Below are positions 1 to 6,932 of a stretch of 9,696 nucleotides of DNA, piece after piece. Below the pieces are notes generated by a model that saw only the letters and a program-made list of their open reading frames with translations, did no database searches and was not told the origin of the DNA. Position 1 is the first letter of the stretch. Each line of letters starts with the position of its first letter. The translations under genes and the position numbers were made by a program. The DNA comes from Candidatus Omnitrophota bacterium (GTDB lineage: Bacteria > Omnitrophota > Gorgyraeia > Gygaellales > Profunditerraquicolaceae), in contig JAQTTI010000037.1 of the NCBI GenBank assembly GCA_028710845.1, positions 1-9,696 on the forward strand, given 5' to 3'.

Positions 1-911
1 CTGCCCGTCAAAGTCATGCCACTGGCTGCTTTATGGCCCCCTCCGCCAAAAGATGAAGCGATCTTGTTTACATCAACTTTACCTTGGCTCCTTAAATTAA
101 CCCGCACCTGCTTTGAGCCGGAGATCTCTTTCAATAATACGACCACCTGGACGCCTTTAATTAGGCGGCCGAAATTTAAAAGCTGATCAGCCAGATCGAT
201 TGAAAGCTTTACGGTTTTAACAGTTTCCTGCCTTATCTGAAAACAGGCGATCTTGTTTTTAGAATAAAATTTTATTTTCGTCAGAAGCTTGAGCAGTACT
301 TTTATATCACTCAGCGGTATGCTCTCATAGGTCTTTCGATAAACCTCGGCAGTATTTATCCCTGATTTTAATAACTGGCTGGCCGCCTCGAAAGTAGAGC
401 TGGAGGTGCTGGAATAACGGAATGATCCCGTATCAGTCATTATCCCCGTGTATATCGAAAGCGCCGCCTCTTTATCTATCTTTACCCCTAACTTTTTATA
501 TAACCTGTAAACCATCTCCGAACACGAAGATGCTTCCGGGTCAACCCAGTTAATATCGCCAAAGCGCCGGTTACTGATATGATGGTCGATATTTATTACC
601 GGCTTATCTTTATTTAACTTATAAACGTCACCGGTCCTATCTAAATCCGCACAATCTAAAGCTACAAAACAATCAAATTTGAACTTTTTAGAATCCTTGT
701 TTAAAAGGTGGATTAACCCTTTAGGGCAAATAAAATCATAACCATACGGAATCTTATCTTCATTTATAATAACACCTTTCTTACCGAGCTTTTCAACAAG
801 CCGGTAAAAACCGATTTCAGAACCCAGGGCATCTCCTTCCGGATTAGTATGAACGGTAATTAGAAAATTATCGTATTTCACTAATGCTTTACATATATCA
901 TTTATGCTCAT
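1..911 (-). CDS. nrnA: DHH/DHHA1 family phosphoesterase, NrnA-type oligoribonuclease/pAp phosphatase (3' end cut by window)
   Basis: This frame opens with ATG at 911 and stays open to the left edge, giving 303 codons. The family is about 310-330 residues, so only the extreme C-terminus is missing. Visible DHH motifs are HTNPEGDALGS (residues 21-31), D86 in LDCAD, the signature DHH at 109-111, and D160 in MTDTGSFR. The C-terminal DHHA1 domain ends in GGGGHKAASG, with His at 293. NrnA-type enzymes are cytoplasmic Mn-dependent phosphoesterases that degrade 2-5 nt RNA fragments to mononucleotides and remove the 3' phosphate from pAp. A GGAG 5 nt before the ATG supports this start. The start overlaps the end of rbfA by 14 nt, matching the common rbfA-DHH-truB order, so truB may follow outside the window. 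One oddity is that the first Asp of motif I (usually HxxPDxD) is Glu25. A cyclic-dinucleotide phosphodiesterase role cannot be excluded. Confidence 0.9.
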   Translation of the reverse strand, partial: MSINDICKALVKYDNFLITVHTNPEGDALGSEIGFYRLVEKLGKKGVIINEDKIPYGYDFICPKGLIHLLNKDSKKFKFDCFVALDCADLDRTGDVYKLNKDKPVINIDHHISNRRFGDINWVDPEASSCSEMVYRLYKKLGVKIDKEAALSIYTGIMTDTGSFRYSSTSSSTFEAASQLLKSGINTAEVYRKTYESIPLSDIKVLLKLLTKIKFYSKNKIACFQIRQETVKTVKLSIDLADQLLNFGRLIKGVQVVVLLKEISGSKQVRVNLRSQGKVDVNKIASSFGGGGHKAASGMTLTG

Positions 912-1248
912 CTTGCTCCTTTATTTTATTTAATACCTCTTCGATTTTAACGCTGTATTCGCTGGAACGGTCTTCTTTAAAAGTAAGCTCGGTAGCAAAC
1001 CGTAAATTTATCCTGGTTGCCACCAGGCTGCGGATAAACCCCAAAGCAGAATCCAGGGCCAGTTTCGTTTTTTCATGCTCTTCTTCTTTACCTAATACGC
1101 TGTAAAATATCCTAGCGTTTCTTAAGTCTTTTGAAAGCTCTACCTTGGTAATAGTAACAAACCCTATCCTGGGGTCCTTAAGCTCATCATGAATGATAGT
1201 GCTAACTTCTTTTTTTATTGCTTCTTCTACCCTCTCTTGCCTGGACAT
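898..1248 (-). CDS. rbfA: 30S ribosome-binding factor A (RbfA)
   Basis: This 116-residue protein is the usual length for RbfA, a single KH-like domain protein that binds the immature 30S subunit and assists 5'-end maturation of 16S rRNA, notably at low temperature. The sequence shows the family's N-terminal helix (SRQERVEEAIKKEVSTII, from residue 2), the hallmark DPRIGFVTIT at 25-34, the strand NARIFYSV at 44-51, and a C-terminal part containing RINLRF. A GGAG 6 nt before the ATG, in the 20-nt gap after the nucleotidyltransferase gene, supports the start. The stop overlaps the DHH phosphoesterase start by 14 nt, which suggests coupled translation. rbfA often follows infB, but here it follows cca, so it has been separated from the nusA-infB cluster in this genome. 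Confidence 0.95.
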   Translation of the reverse strand: MSRQERVEEAIKKEVSTIIHDELKDPRIGFVTITKVELSKDLRNARIFYSVLGKEEEHEKTKLALDSALGFIRSLVATRINLRFATELTFKEDRSSEYSVKIEEVLNKIKEQDEHK

Positions 1249-1268
1249 GACAATCTCCGTTTCTATTT

Positions 1269-2585
1269 TTATAATTGCTTTGTTAATTGTTTGATTAAAT
1301 CTAACTCCTGCTCCAAGCTTTTTACCTGGCCGTTAAGCTTGGCTTCAAGTACTCTGGAAAAAATCTTTTGGTATTTCGGCCCCGGGATTATCCCTAGGTC
1401 CGCTAAGTCTTTACCTGAAATAAAAAGCCGCATGCCGTTATAAACTTCGAAGAAATTACCGATATTTTCTTTAACGTTTTTATCCACAGAAGAAGCCCTT
1501 AATAAAATAATCGTTTCATAGCTTAATGGTTCCAGCTGGTTAAAAATCTTGACCGGTAAGACCTTTTTTCTGCCTAATGACTCAATCAGACTTTTGTTGA
1601 ATCTAATAAAGCTTTCAATCCTCTTTTCCTCTCCTTTACGCAGCCCGAATTGTACAGAAACAGACTCAATTTCGGAAACGGTCAAATCTTTAAGCAGAGC
1701 TGTAAAATATATAAGCCATGAATCAAGCCGCCGGTAACCAGGAAATTTGCTGTTAAACCAGGCGATTTCTTTATCTATCGATTTAAATAAATCATAAGTC
1801 TTTTTTGTTGCTTTTAATTTTTTATGTATAAATGACAAAGGGCAAAGGCTGACTAACCGCCTGGTTTGTTTTAGGGGCCGGTGCTCTTTTAACATTAATA
1901 TCAGTTCATCCCTTATTCTATGCGGGCTTACTTTATCCAAATAGCCGTTCTTTAGCGCATCCTTTAAAAGATAAAGCGTCTTTGGCTCAATTTTAAAGTT
2001 AAAACGCTGCTCAAAACGGATAGCCCTCAATATACGGGTGGGATCATCCTGAAAACTTAAATCATGTAAAACGCGGATATTGCCTTTTAATAAATCCTGT
2101 CTTCCGCCAAAAGGATCAATCAGCTTATGGTCACGAATATCGCTTATACACACCGCCATGGCATTAATCGTAAAATCCCTTCTTAAAAGGTCGTCCTGCA
2201 AAGAACCGCATCTTACTATAGGCAAGGAAGCGCAACTGGGGTATTTTTCCTTCCTGGCTGAAGCTATATCAATTTTAAAAAAACCGGATAAAAGAAGCGT
2301 GGCAGTACCAAAGCGTTCATGAATGGTAAGTTCCGATTTTAATTTTTCCGACAAATTTTGGGCAAAAATAATCCCGCTACCTTCAACGGTAATATCCAGG
2401 TCGACGCAGCAGTTCAGGTTACTGAAATTAGGCGAAAGAGTATCGGTATATTTAAAATCTAAAAGCAGGTCGCGTACAAAACCGCCGACCAAATAAGCCG
2501 GCATTTTAAGCTCCTGAGAAACCTCAAAAGCAAAAGAAATTATTTCTTTTAATTCATTAGGAAGTTTTTCTAAATAATCTTTCAT
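1269..2585 (-). CDS. cca: CCA tRNA nucleotidyltransferase / poly(A) polymerase family protein (class II)
   Basis: This 438-residue class II nucleotidyltransferase adds or repairs the 3' CCA of tRNA, or is a specialised CC-adding, A-adding or poly(A) polymerase relative. The head domain has GGFVRD (34-39), catalytic carboxylates D62 and D64 (DLDIT) with D106 as the probable third, and RRDFTINAMA at 135-144. The nucleotide-selecting motif D reads DDPTR at 180-184 within DDPTRILRAIRF, where EDxxR is the textbook form. An RNA-binding helical domain follows (about 185-250), then a less conserved C-terminal body. About 18 residues (43-60) are inserted between GGFVRD and the DLD carboxylates, where many relatives go almost directly from one to the other. 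I see no clear HD-phosphohydrolase motif or CBS domain. The start lies 3 nt after the xerD stop with no clear Shine-Dalgarno, so coupling is likely. Sequence alone does not settle which bases it adds. Confidence 0.88.
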   Translation of the reverse strand: MKDYLEKLPNELKEIISFAFEVSQELKMPAYLVGGFVRDLLLDFKYTDTLSPNFSNLNCCVDLDITVEGSGIIFAQNLSEKLKSELTIHERFGTATLLLSGFFKIDIASARKEKYPSCASLPIVRCGSLQDDLLRRDFTINAMAVCISDIRDHKLIDPFGGRQDLLKGNIRVLHDLSFQDDPTRILRAIRFEQRFNFKIEPKTLYLLKDALKNGYLDKVSPHRIRDELILMLKEHRPLKQTRRLVSLCPLSFIHKKLKATKKTYDLFKSIDKEIAWFNSKFPGYRRLDSWLIYFTALLKDLTVSEIESVSVQFGLRKGEEKRIESFIRFNKSLIESLGRKKVLPVKIFNQLEPLSYETIILLRASSVDKNVKENIGNFFEVYNGMRLFISGKDLADLGIIPGPKYQKIFSRVLEAKLNGQVKSLEQELDLIKQLTKQL

Positions 2586-2588
2586 TTT

Positions 2589-3476
2589 TTAAGGGCGTGG
2601 ATGAAACATTTTATGTACGGTTTTGAGCCTGTCTTTATCAATATGTGTATAAATCTGGGTCGTGGAGATATTGGAGTGGCCAAGCATCTCCTGCACGGAA
2701 CGAAGGTCTGCTCCTCTTTCCAATAAATGGGTCGCAAACGAATGCCTTAAAGTATGCACTTTAATCGGTTTTTTAATTTTAGCTTCCAGGGCATAGCGTT
2801 TAATCAATTTCCACACTGATTGCCGTGACAACTTAGCTCCCGAACGGCTGATAAAAAGATGCTCGCTGGTTTTATTCTTCAAAAAGTGCGGGCGGCTAAA
2901 TTCAAGGTAGCGGGAAATACTTTTAATTGCTTTTTTGCCTAAAGGGATAATCCTTTCCTTGTTCCCTTTTCCTATACAGCGTAAAAATCCTATGTTCAAA
3001 TTTACATTATTTGTTTTAAGGTCTGTGGATTCAGATACCCGCATTCCTGTTGCATACAGGGTCTCCAATATCGCCTTATCTCTTGCCCCCTGACGGTCGC
3101 TGGAATTCGGCTGGCTTATCAATGCCTCTACTTCATTCAAAGAAAGGGTATCCGGTACTTTTTTCCACAATTTCGGCGAATCTATTAAAATGGTAGGGTC
3201 ATTCTTCAAAACCCTCTCCCTGCTTAAAAACCGGTGAAACATGCGGATAGCAGCAAGCCTTCTTGAAATACTGGAAGGGGATATTCCTTTATTTTTCTCA
3301 AAAATCATAAATTCAACTATATCGTCTTTGCCTACCCTGGAAAGTGCAGCAATTCCCCGCTGGTTAAGAAAATCAAGGTAAATATTCAAATCCTGGCGAT
3401 AAGAAATGGTTGTGTTCCTCGACAACCCTCTTTCCACCGAAAGATAATCTAAAAATGAATCAATAAGTTCTTTCAT
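2589..3476 (-). CDS. xerD: Site-specific tyrosine recombinase XerD
   Basis: This is a complete 295-residue tyrosine recombinase. The N-terminal SAM-like core-binding domain (about 1-95) is followed by the catalytic domain. All six catalytic positions are visible with E. coli XerD spacing: R146 (ATGMRVSE), K170 (GKGNKER), H241 and R244 (HTLRHSFATH), H267 (LGHSNISTT) and nucleophile Y276 (QIYTH). The SPKLWKKVPDTLS linker and the HPRP C-terminus resemble XerD more than XerC or phage integrases. XerD acts with XerC and FtsK at dif to resolve chromosome dimers; some lineages use one Xer protein alone. The ATG overlaps the TAA of the upstream hydrolase by one base (TAATG) and no Shine-Dalgarno is visible, so translation is probably coupled. 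It lies in a core-gene series with no mobile-element genes around it, which supports a housekeeping role. Confidence 0.92.
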   Translation of the reverse strand: MKELIDSFLDYLSVERGLSRNTTISYRQDLNIYLDFLNQRGIAALSRVGKDDIVEFMIFEKNKGISPSSISRRLAAIRMFHRFLSRERVLKNDPTILIDSPKLWKKVPDTLSLNEVEALISQPNSSDRQGARDKAILETLYATGMRVSESTDLKTNNVNLNIGFLRCIGKGNKERIIPLGKKAIKSISRYLEFSRPHFLKNKTSEHLFISRSGAKLSRQSVWKLIKRYALEAKIKKPIKVHTLRHSFATHLLERGADLRSVQEMLGHSNISTTQIYTHIDKDRLKTVHKMFHPRP

Positions 3477-4090
3477 TAGAAAAAATCGTTTATTTTTTCT
3501 TTTCCTATTGAAGTAGGCTCTCCGTGGCCGGGATAAACTTTTGTGCCAGGCGGTAAAACGAACAATTTTTCTTTAATTGATATTTCAAGGGCCTGCTTAC
3601 TGCCTCCCGGTAAATCATAACGGCCAATTCCCTGGCAAAACAAAGTATCCCCCGTAAAAATTATATCAGTTTCCGGCTTTTTCATATATAGCCCTATGCC
3701 TCCCAAAGTATGCCCGGGCAGGTGGATTACTTCTAGTTCAAGACAATCAAATTTAATAACCTGCTTGTCCTGCAGTATTTTGATCCTAGAACGGACTTTA
3801 TAAGCCTGCCAATAAAGAGCAGAAAGATTCTTGCCGGCATCTGCAAGCATCGCCAAATCTTCTTTGTGTACGTATACATCGGCCCCAAAATCATCATCGC
3901 AGCCGATATGGTCATAATGGCCATGGGTATTAATCACCATTGCCGGTTTCAAATTATATTTATTTAAGACTGTTTTTATCTTCCCGGCTTCATCTCCCGG
4001 ATCGATAATAACAGCCTCCTTTCCTTGGCCGCAGGCAAGTATATAACAATTAACTCGCATTGGCCCGACAATAACAGTTTCGAATATCAT
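3476..4090 (-). CDS. Metallo-beta-lactamase-fold hydrolase, glyoxalase II-like
   Basis: This 204-residue cytoplasmic protein has the full set of MBL-fold metal ligands: THGHYDH (H56, H58, D60, H61), H127 in HLPGHT, D148 in FTGDTLF and H189 in YPGHG. That pattern, together with GIGRYDLPGG (155-163), places it in the short glyoxalase II-like group (YcbL/GloB-like), which usually carries two metal ions. The group includes hydroxyacylglutathione hydrolases and relatives acting on other thioesters. At about 200 residues it lacks the longer C-terminal glutathione-binding domain of classical GloB, so the substrate is not known. The start overlaps the lipoprotein stop by 4 nt (ATGA) and the stop overlaps the xerD start by 1 nt, making it a central link in this overlapping gene series. 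No Shine-Dalgarno is evident. Confidence 0.9.
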   Translation of the reverse strand: MIFETVIVGPMRVNCYILACGQGKEAVIIDPGDEAGKIKTVLNKYNLKPAMVINTHGHYDHIGCDDDFGADVYVHKEDLAMLADAGKNLSALYWQAYKVRSRIKILQDKQVIKFDCLELEVIHLPGHTLGGIGLYMKKPETDIIFTGDTLFCQGIGRYDLPGGSKQALEISIKEKLFVLPPGTKVYPGHGEPTSIGKEKINDFF

Positions 4091-4578
4091 TTTAAATAAT
4101 TCTTTACTTTGGGGTAAATAAATCCCTCTTGTATATTCGCCTTAATTCGTTCAGCGGACTGGGAGTTCCAAGCATCCCTTGAGCCGTAAGTGTCACTTTT
4201 TAAATTTGTGATAAGGCCGGTCAACTGGGAAATAACGGAATCAAAATTTTTCTGCGCTTCCGGAACTAAAAGCATTTTCATGTTAACCAGGTTCTTTAAT
4301 GTTTCCTGGGCACAATCCAGTTTTTTCTTAAGGCTGGCTTTGTTATTCAGGGCGTTGATTAATTCATCGTGCCATGATTTCCAGTAAATAAAATACTGGC
4401 GGTAAAGCTCTCCCGTAGTCATATCCGGCCCTTTATATTCTTCGGGGGCAAGGACCATTTCCACCGCATCGGCCTTTTTAGGCTTACGGGTAAATTTCCG
4501 GGCAAAAGATTCACAGCCGCTTAAATTAATTAATAAAACAAGAAACAGAATAAAGCCGCATAATTTTTCTAAAAACAT
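4087..4578 (-). CDS. Predicted small lipoprotein, function unknown
   Basis: I do not recognise this 163-residue protein. It starts with a hydrophobic helix (about 6-19) ending in the lipobox LSGC, so signal peptidase II should cut before C22 and the mature protein should be lipid-anchored. Residue +2 is Glu. A basic stretch follows (RKFTRKPKK, about 27-35), then a Trp/Tyr-rich segment (YRQYFIYWKSWHDEL) and a mainly helical, charged region rich in Leu, Asn and Lys (about 76-135) that could form coiled coils or a helical bundle. The C-terminus is FIYPKVKNYLK. A strong Shine-Dalgarno (AAGGAG, 5 nt before the ATG) sits in the 14-nt gap after ligA, so it is actively initiated. It overlaps the next gene by 4 nt. 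It could be a periplasm-facing structural or adaptor protein, but no motif shows an enzymatic role. Confidence 0.8.
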   Translation of the reverse strand: MFLEKLCGFILFLVLLINLSGCESFARKFTRKPKKADAVEMVLAPEEYKGPDMTTGELYRQYFIYWKSWHDELINALNNKASLKKKLDCAQETLKNLVNMKMLLVPEAQKNFDSVISQLTGLITNLKSDTYGSRDAWNSQSAERIKANIQEGFIYPKVKNYLK

Positions 4579-4583
4579 CGCCT

Positions 4584-4589
4584 CTCCTT
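4584..4589 (-). promoter_or_regulatory. Ribosome binding site for the lipoprotein gene
   Basis: AAGGAG lies 5 nt before the ATG at 4578, within GAAGGAGAGGCG. It is one of the few strong Shine-Dalgarno sequences in this gene series and fixes the lipoprotein start, which also leaves a properly placed signal peptide and lipobox. Confidence 0.7.
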
Positions 4590-4592
4590 CTT

Positions 4593-6590
4593 TTACAAAG
4601 AATCGATTAAACTAAAGAATTCTTTCTCGGTTATAATTCTAACTCCGAGCTCTTTTGCTTTATTGAATTTTGTACCGCTGTTCTCTCCGGCAACCAAAAA
4701 ATCGGTTTTTTTACTTACCGATGAGGAAGCCGAACCCCCGGATCTACGCACCAACCCTTCTGCTTCCCGGCGGCTTAATTTGCTCAACTCTCCCGTAAAA
4801 ACAACGGTCTTCCCGGTTAGTTTATTCATTTTTATCTTTGCCTGAACACTACGCAGTTTAAGCCCGGACTTTTCAAGTTCTGCGATTAACTTTTTGTTCT
4901 GCTTAAGACTGAAATAATCTACGATCGATTCGGCCATAACCGGTCCTATTTCCGGAATATTCATCAGATCACCGGTTGTTGCCTGCATAAGCTTACGAAT
5001 ATCTCCAAACTTTTGAGCCAAGGTATAAGCTGCCTTCTGGCCTACATGACGGATGCCTAAAGCGAAGATTAAACGTTCAAGCGGCCGGTTTTTACTTTTC
5101 TCTATTGCTGATAACAGGTTATTGGCTTTCTTTTCTTTGAATAATTCCAGCTTCAACAGATCTTCATATTTAAGCTTGTAAATACCTTCAATGCTGTTCA
5201 ATAATTCTAATTTTACCAGGTTATCGATCACAGCCTCACCCAGGCTTTCGATATCCATGGCATCGCGGCTGCCAAAATGCAAAAGTTTCCGTTCCAGCTG
5301 GGCCGGGCAATCCGAATTAATACAGCGGTAAGCCACATCTTCCTCTTTTTCTTTAACGATTTTTTCACCGCAGGCCGGGCATTCTTCGGGCTTTCTATAA
5401 GCAGTCCTGCCTTTTTGCTCGACCACTTTTATAACTTTAGGGATTACATCTCCTGCCCGCTCGATAAGAACGCGGTCTCCTATCCTTAAACCAAGCCTTT
5501 CGATTTCATCGAAATTATGCAAAGTCGCATTGCTTATGACAACGCCGGAACATTCAACAGGTTTTAACTGGGCGGTGGGAGTAATCACTCCGGTACGGCC
5601 GACATTGACCTTAATATCCAAGATCTCTGTAGTTGCCTGGCGCGCCGGAAATTTATAGGCTACAGCCCAGCGCGGGCTTTTAGCGGTAAATCCTAACACC
5701 TGCTGCTGCCTAAAATTATTTAACTTAATCACTATCCCATCTATCTCATAACTCGGCTTGTCCCGTAGTTCCTGCCATTTACTACAATAGGCAACCACCT
5801 CTTCAAAATTACGGCACAGCCTTGAATTTATATCGACCGGTATTCCCCAATCTTTAATTTTTTTTAGAAAACCCCATTGAGAAACACCTGCCTGGCCATG
5901 GTAGGCGCCCAGGGAATGAGCCAGAAATTTAAGCTGCCTTTTTGCAGTAATACTGCTGTCTAGTAATTTTAACGATCCGCTTGTAGCATTCCTGGGATTG
6001 GCGAATAAAGCCTCCCCTTCAATTAAACGGTCTTCGTTGACTTTTAAAAAATCCTTTTTGTCCATATACACTTCGCCCCGGACTTCCAAAAAATCAGGCA
6101 GGTTTTTTCCAAAAAGCACAAGCGGAATTGAACGAATCGTTTTTATATTAGGAGTTACATCTTCACCGGTAGTTCCATCACCCCGCGTAGCGCCCACATC
6201 TAACCTGCCTTTATTATAAGTCAAATTGGCGCTTACTCCGTCTATTTTAAGCTCGACAACATATTCATAATTTTCATTTCCTAAGCCCTTACGGACACGT
6301 TCATCCCAAAGCCTTAATTCATTAATAGAGTAAGTGTTGTCTAAAGAAAACATCCCCGCATTATGTTTTACCGTTTTAAAACCTTCGCTTATCCCGGAAC
6401 TTAAACGCTGGGTGGGAGAATCATCGGTCTTAAAATTCGGGTACTTATCCTCGAGAGATCTTAGCTGCCTCAATAAATCATCATATTCTTTATCCGAAAT
6501 AAGCGGCTGGCTCAAAACATAATAATGATAATCATGTTTTCTTATTCTCTCTTTTAACTGTTGAATTTTGTTTTTTATCTCGGCCAACAT
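4593..6590 (-). CDS. ligA: NAD+-dependent DNA ligase LigA
   Basis: This 665-residue protein is full length for LigA, the essential cytoplasmic ligase that seals nicks during replication and repair using NAD+. Domain Ia has HDYHYYVLSQPLISDKEYD (19-37), which binds the NMN moiety. The adenylation domain carries KIDG with nucleophile K115, followed by GATRGDGTTGEDVT (133-146), RGEVYM (171-176), and EIDGIVIK (282-289). The OB domain includes GRTGVITPTA (331-340). A four-Cys zinc finger follows (C404, C407, C423, C428), then helix-hairpin-helix repeats (about 440-575) and a C-terminal BRCT domain (about 590-665, with KTVVFTGEL). No key residue appears missing. The ATG is 1 nt after the acylphosphatase stop with no clear Shine-Dalgarno, so coupled translation is likely. 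Confidence 0.98.
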   Translation of the reverse strand: MLAEIKNKIQQLKERIRKHDYHYYVLSQPLISDKEYDDLLRQLRSLEDKYPNFKTDDSPTQRLSSGISEGFKTVKHNAGMFSLDNTYSINELRLWDERVRKGLGNENYEYVVELKIDGVSANLTYNKGRLDVGATRGDGTTGEDVTPNIKTIRSIPLVLFGKNLPDFLEVRGEVYMDKKDFLKVNEDRLIEGEALFANPRNATSGSLKLLDSSITAKRQLKFLAHSLGAYHGQAGVSQWGFLKKIKDWGIPVDINSRLCRNFEEVVAYCSKWQELRDKPSYEIDGIVIKLNNFRQQQVLGFTAKSPRWAVAYKFPARQATTEILDIKVNVGRTGVITPTAQLKPVECSGVVISNATLHNFDEIERLGLRIGDRVLIERAGDVIPKVIKVVEQKGRTAYRKPEECPACGEKIVKEKEEDVAYRCINSDCPAQLERKLLHFGSRDAMDIESLGEAVIDNLVKLELLNSIEGIYKLKYEDLLKLELFKEKKANNLLSAIEKSKNRPLERLIFALGIRHVGQKAAYTLAQKFGDIRKLMQATTGDLMNIPEIGPVMAESIVDYFSLKQNKKLIAELEKSGLKLRSVQAKIKMNKLTGKTVVFTGELSKLSRREAEGLVRRSGGSASSSVSKKTDFLVAGENSGTKFNKAKELGVRIITEKEFFSLIDSL

Positions 6591-6591
6591 G

Positions 6592-6867
6592 CTATTCGAA
6601 TTTTATCTTAAAATCCTTAAATTTCGAACCGGTAGGAAGCTCTTCTATAGCTGTATCTTCTATATAATTGGAAAACTTGGAACTAACTTGCTTAAGAAAA
6701 TTGTCTAGCGAAACTTGGTTTCCTTCAATTATAACTTCGACCCGCGAATCTTTTAAATTTTTTACCCAGCCGGATACCTTTTCCTGGCTGGCTATTTCTA
6801 AAACAGTATAGCGAAACCCGATACCCTGGACTCGACCTGAATAAAAAATATGCAGTTGTTTTTCCAT
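6592..6867 (-). CDS. acyP: Acylphosphatase
   Basis: From ATG at 6867 this encodes 91 residues, the normal size for acylphosphatase, a small cytoplasmic ferredoxin-like enzyme that hydrolyses carboxyl-phosphate bonds in acyl phosphates such as acetyl- or carbamoyl phosphate. It has the phosphate-binding signature SGRVQGIGFRY (10-20) with catalytic R19, and GWVKNLKDSRVEV (33-45) with catalytic N37, giving the expected Arg-Asn pair. The frame also allows a TTG start at 6882 that would add MICLL. I prefer the ATG because the family begins a few residues before the first strand and the TTG lies in the loop of a possible hairpin. Neither start has a convincing Shine-Dalgarno. The gene lies 65 nt after the exported S74-type protein and 1 nt before ligA. 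No functional link with DNA ligation is known. Confidence 0.92.
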   Translation of the reverse strand: MEKQLHIFYSGRVQGIGFRYTVLEIASQEKVSGWVKNLKDSRVEVIIEGNQVSLDNFLKQVSSKFSNYIEDTAIEELPTGSKFKDFKIKFE

Positions 6868-6870
6868 AAG

Positions 6871-6887
6871 CAGGCAAATCAAGCCTG
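6871..6887 (-). promoter_or_regulatory. Possible small hairpin just before the acylphosphatase start
   Basis: On the minus strand CAGGC and GCCTG can form a 5-bp stem around a 7-nt loop (TTGATTT), ending 3 nt before the ATG at 6867. The upstream 40 nt are strongly pyrimidine-rich and hold no clear Shine-Dalgarno. The stem could limit ribosome access or mark an mRNA processing site. It is short enough to be chance, and no T-run follows that would make it a terminator. Confidence 0.25.
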
Positions 6888-6932
6888 GGCAAAGGAAGCT
6901 AAAAGAAAAAATGGAAAGGCGGAAAAATTAAA

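Noticed and set aside
6592..6882. TTG start for acylphosphatase at 6882
   Set aside because: It lacks a Shine-Dalgarno, adds five residues outside the family's usual N-terminus, and falls in the loop of a possible hairpin. The ATG at 6867 gives a normal 91-residue enzyme.
6883..6932. Terminator after the S74-type protein gene
   Set aside because: The minus strand here is pyrimidine-rich with T-runs, but no GC-rich stem precedes them, and the small CAGGC/GCCTG stem lies after the T-runs. Read-through into acylphosphatase is possible.
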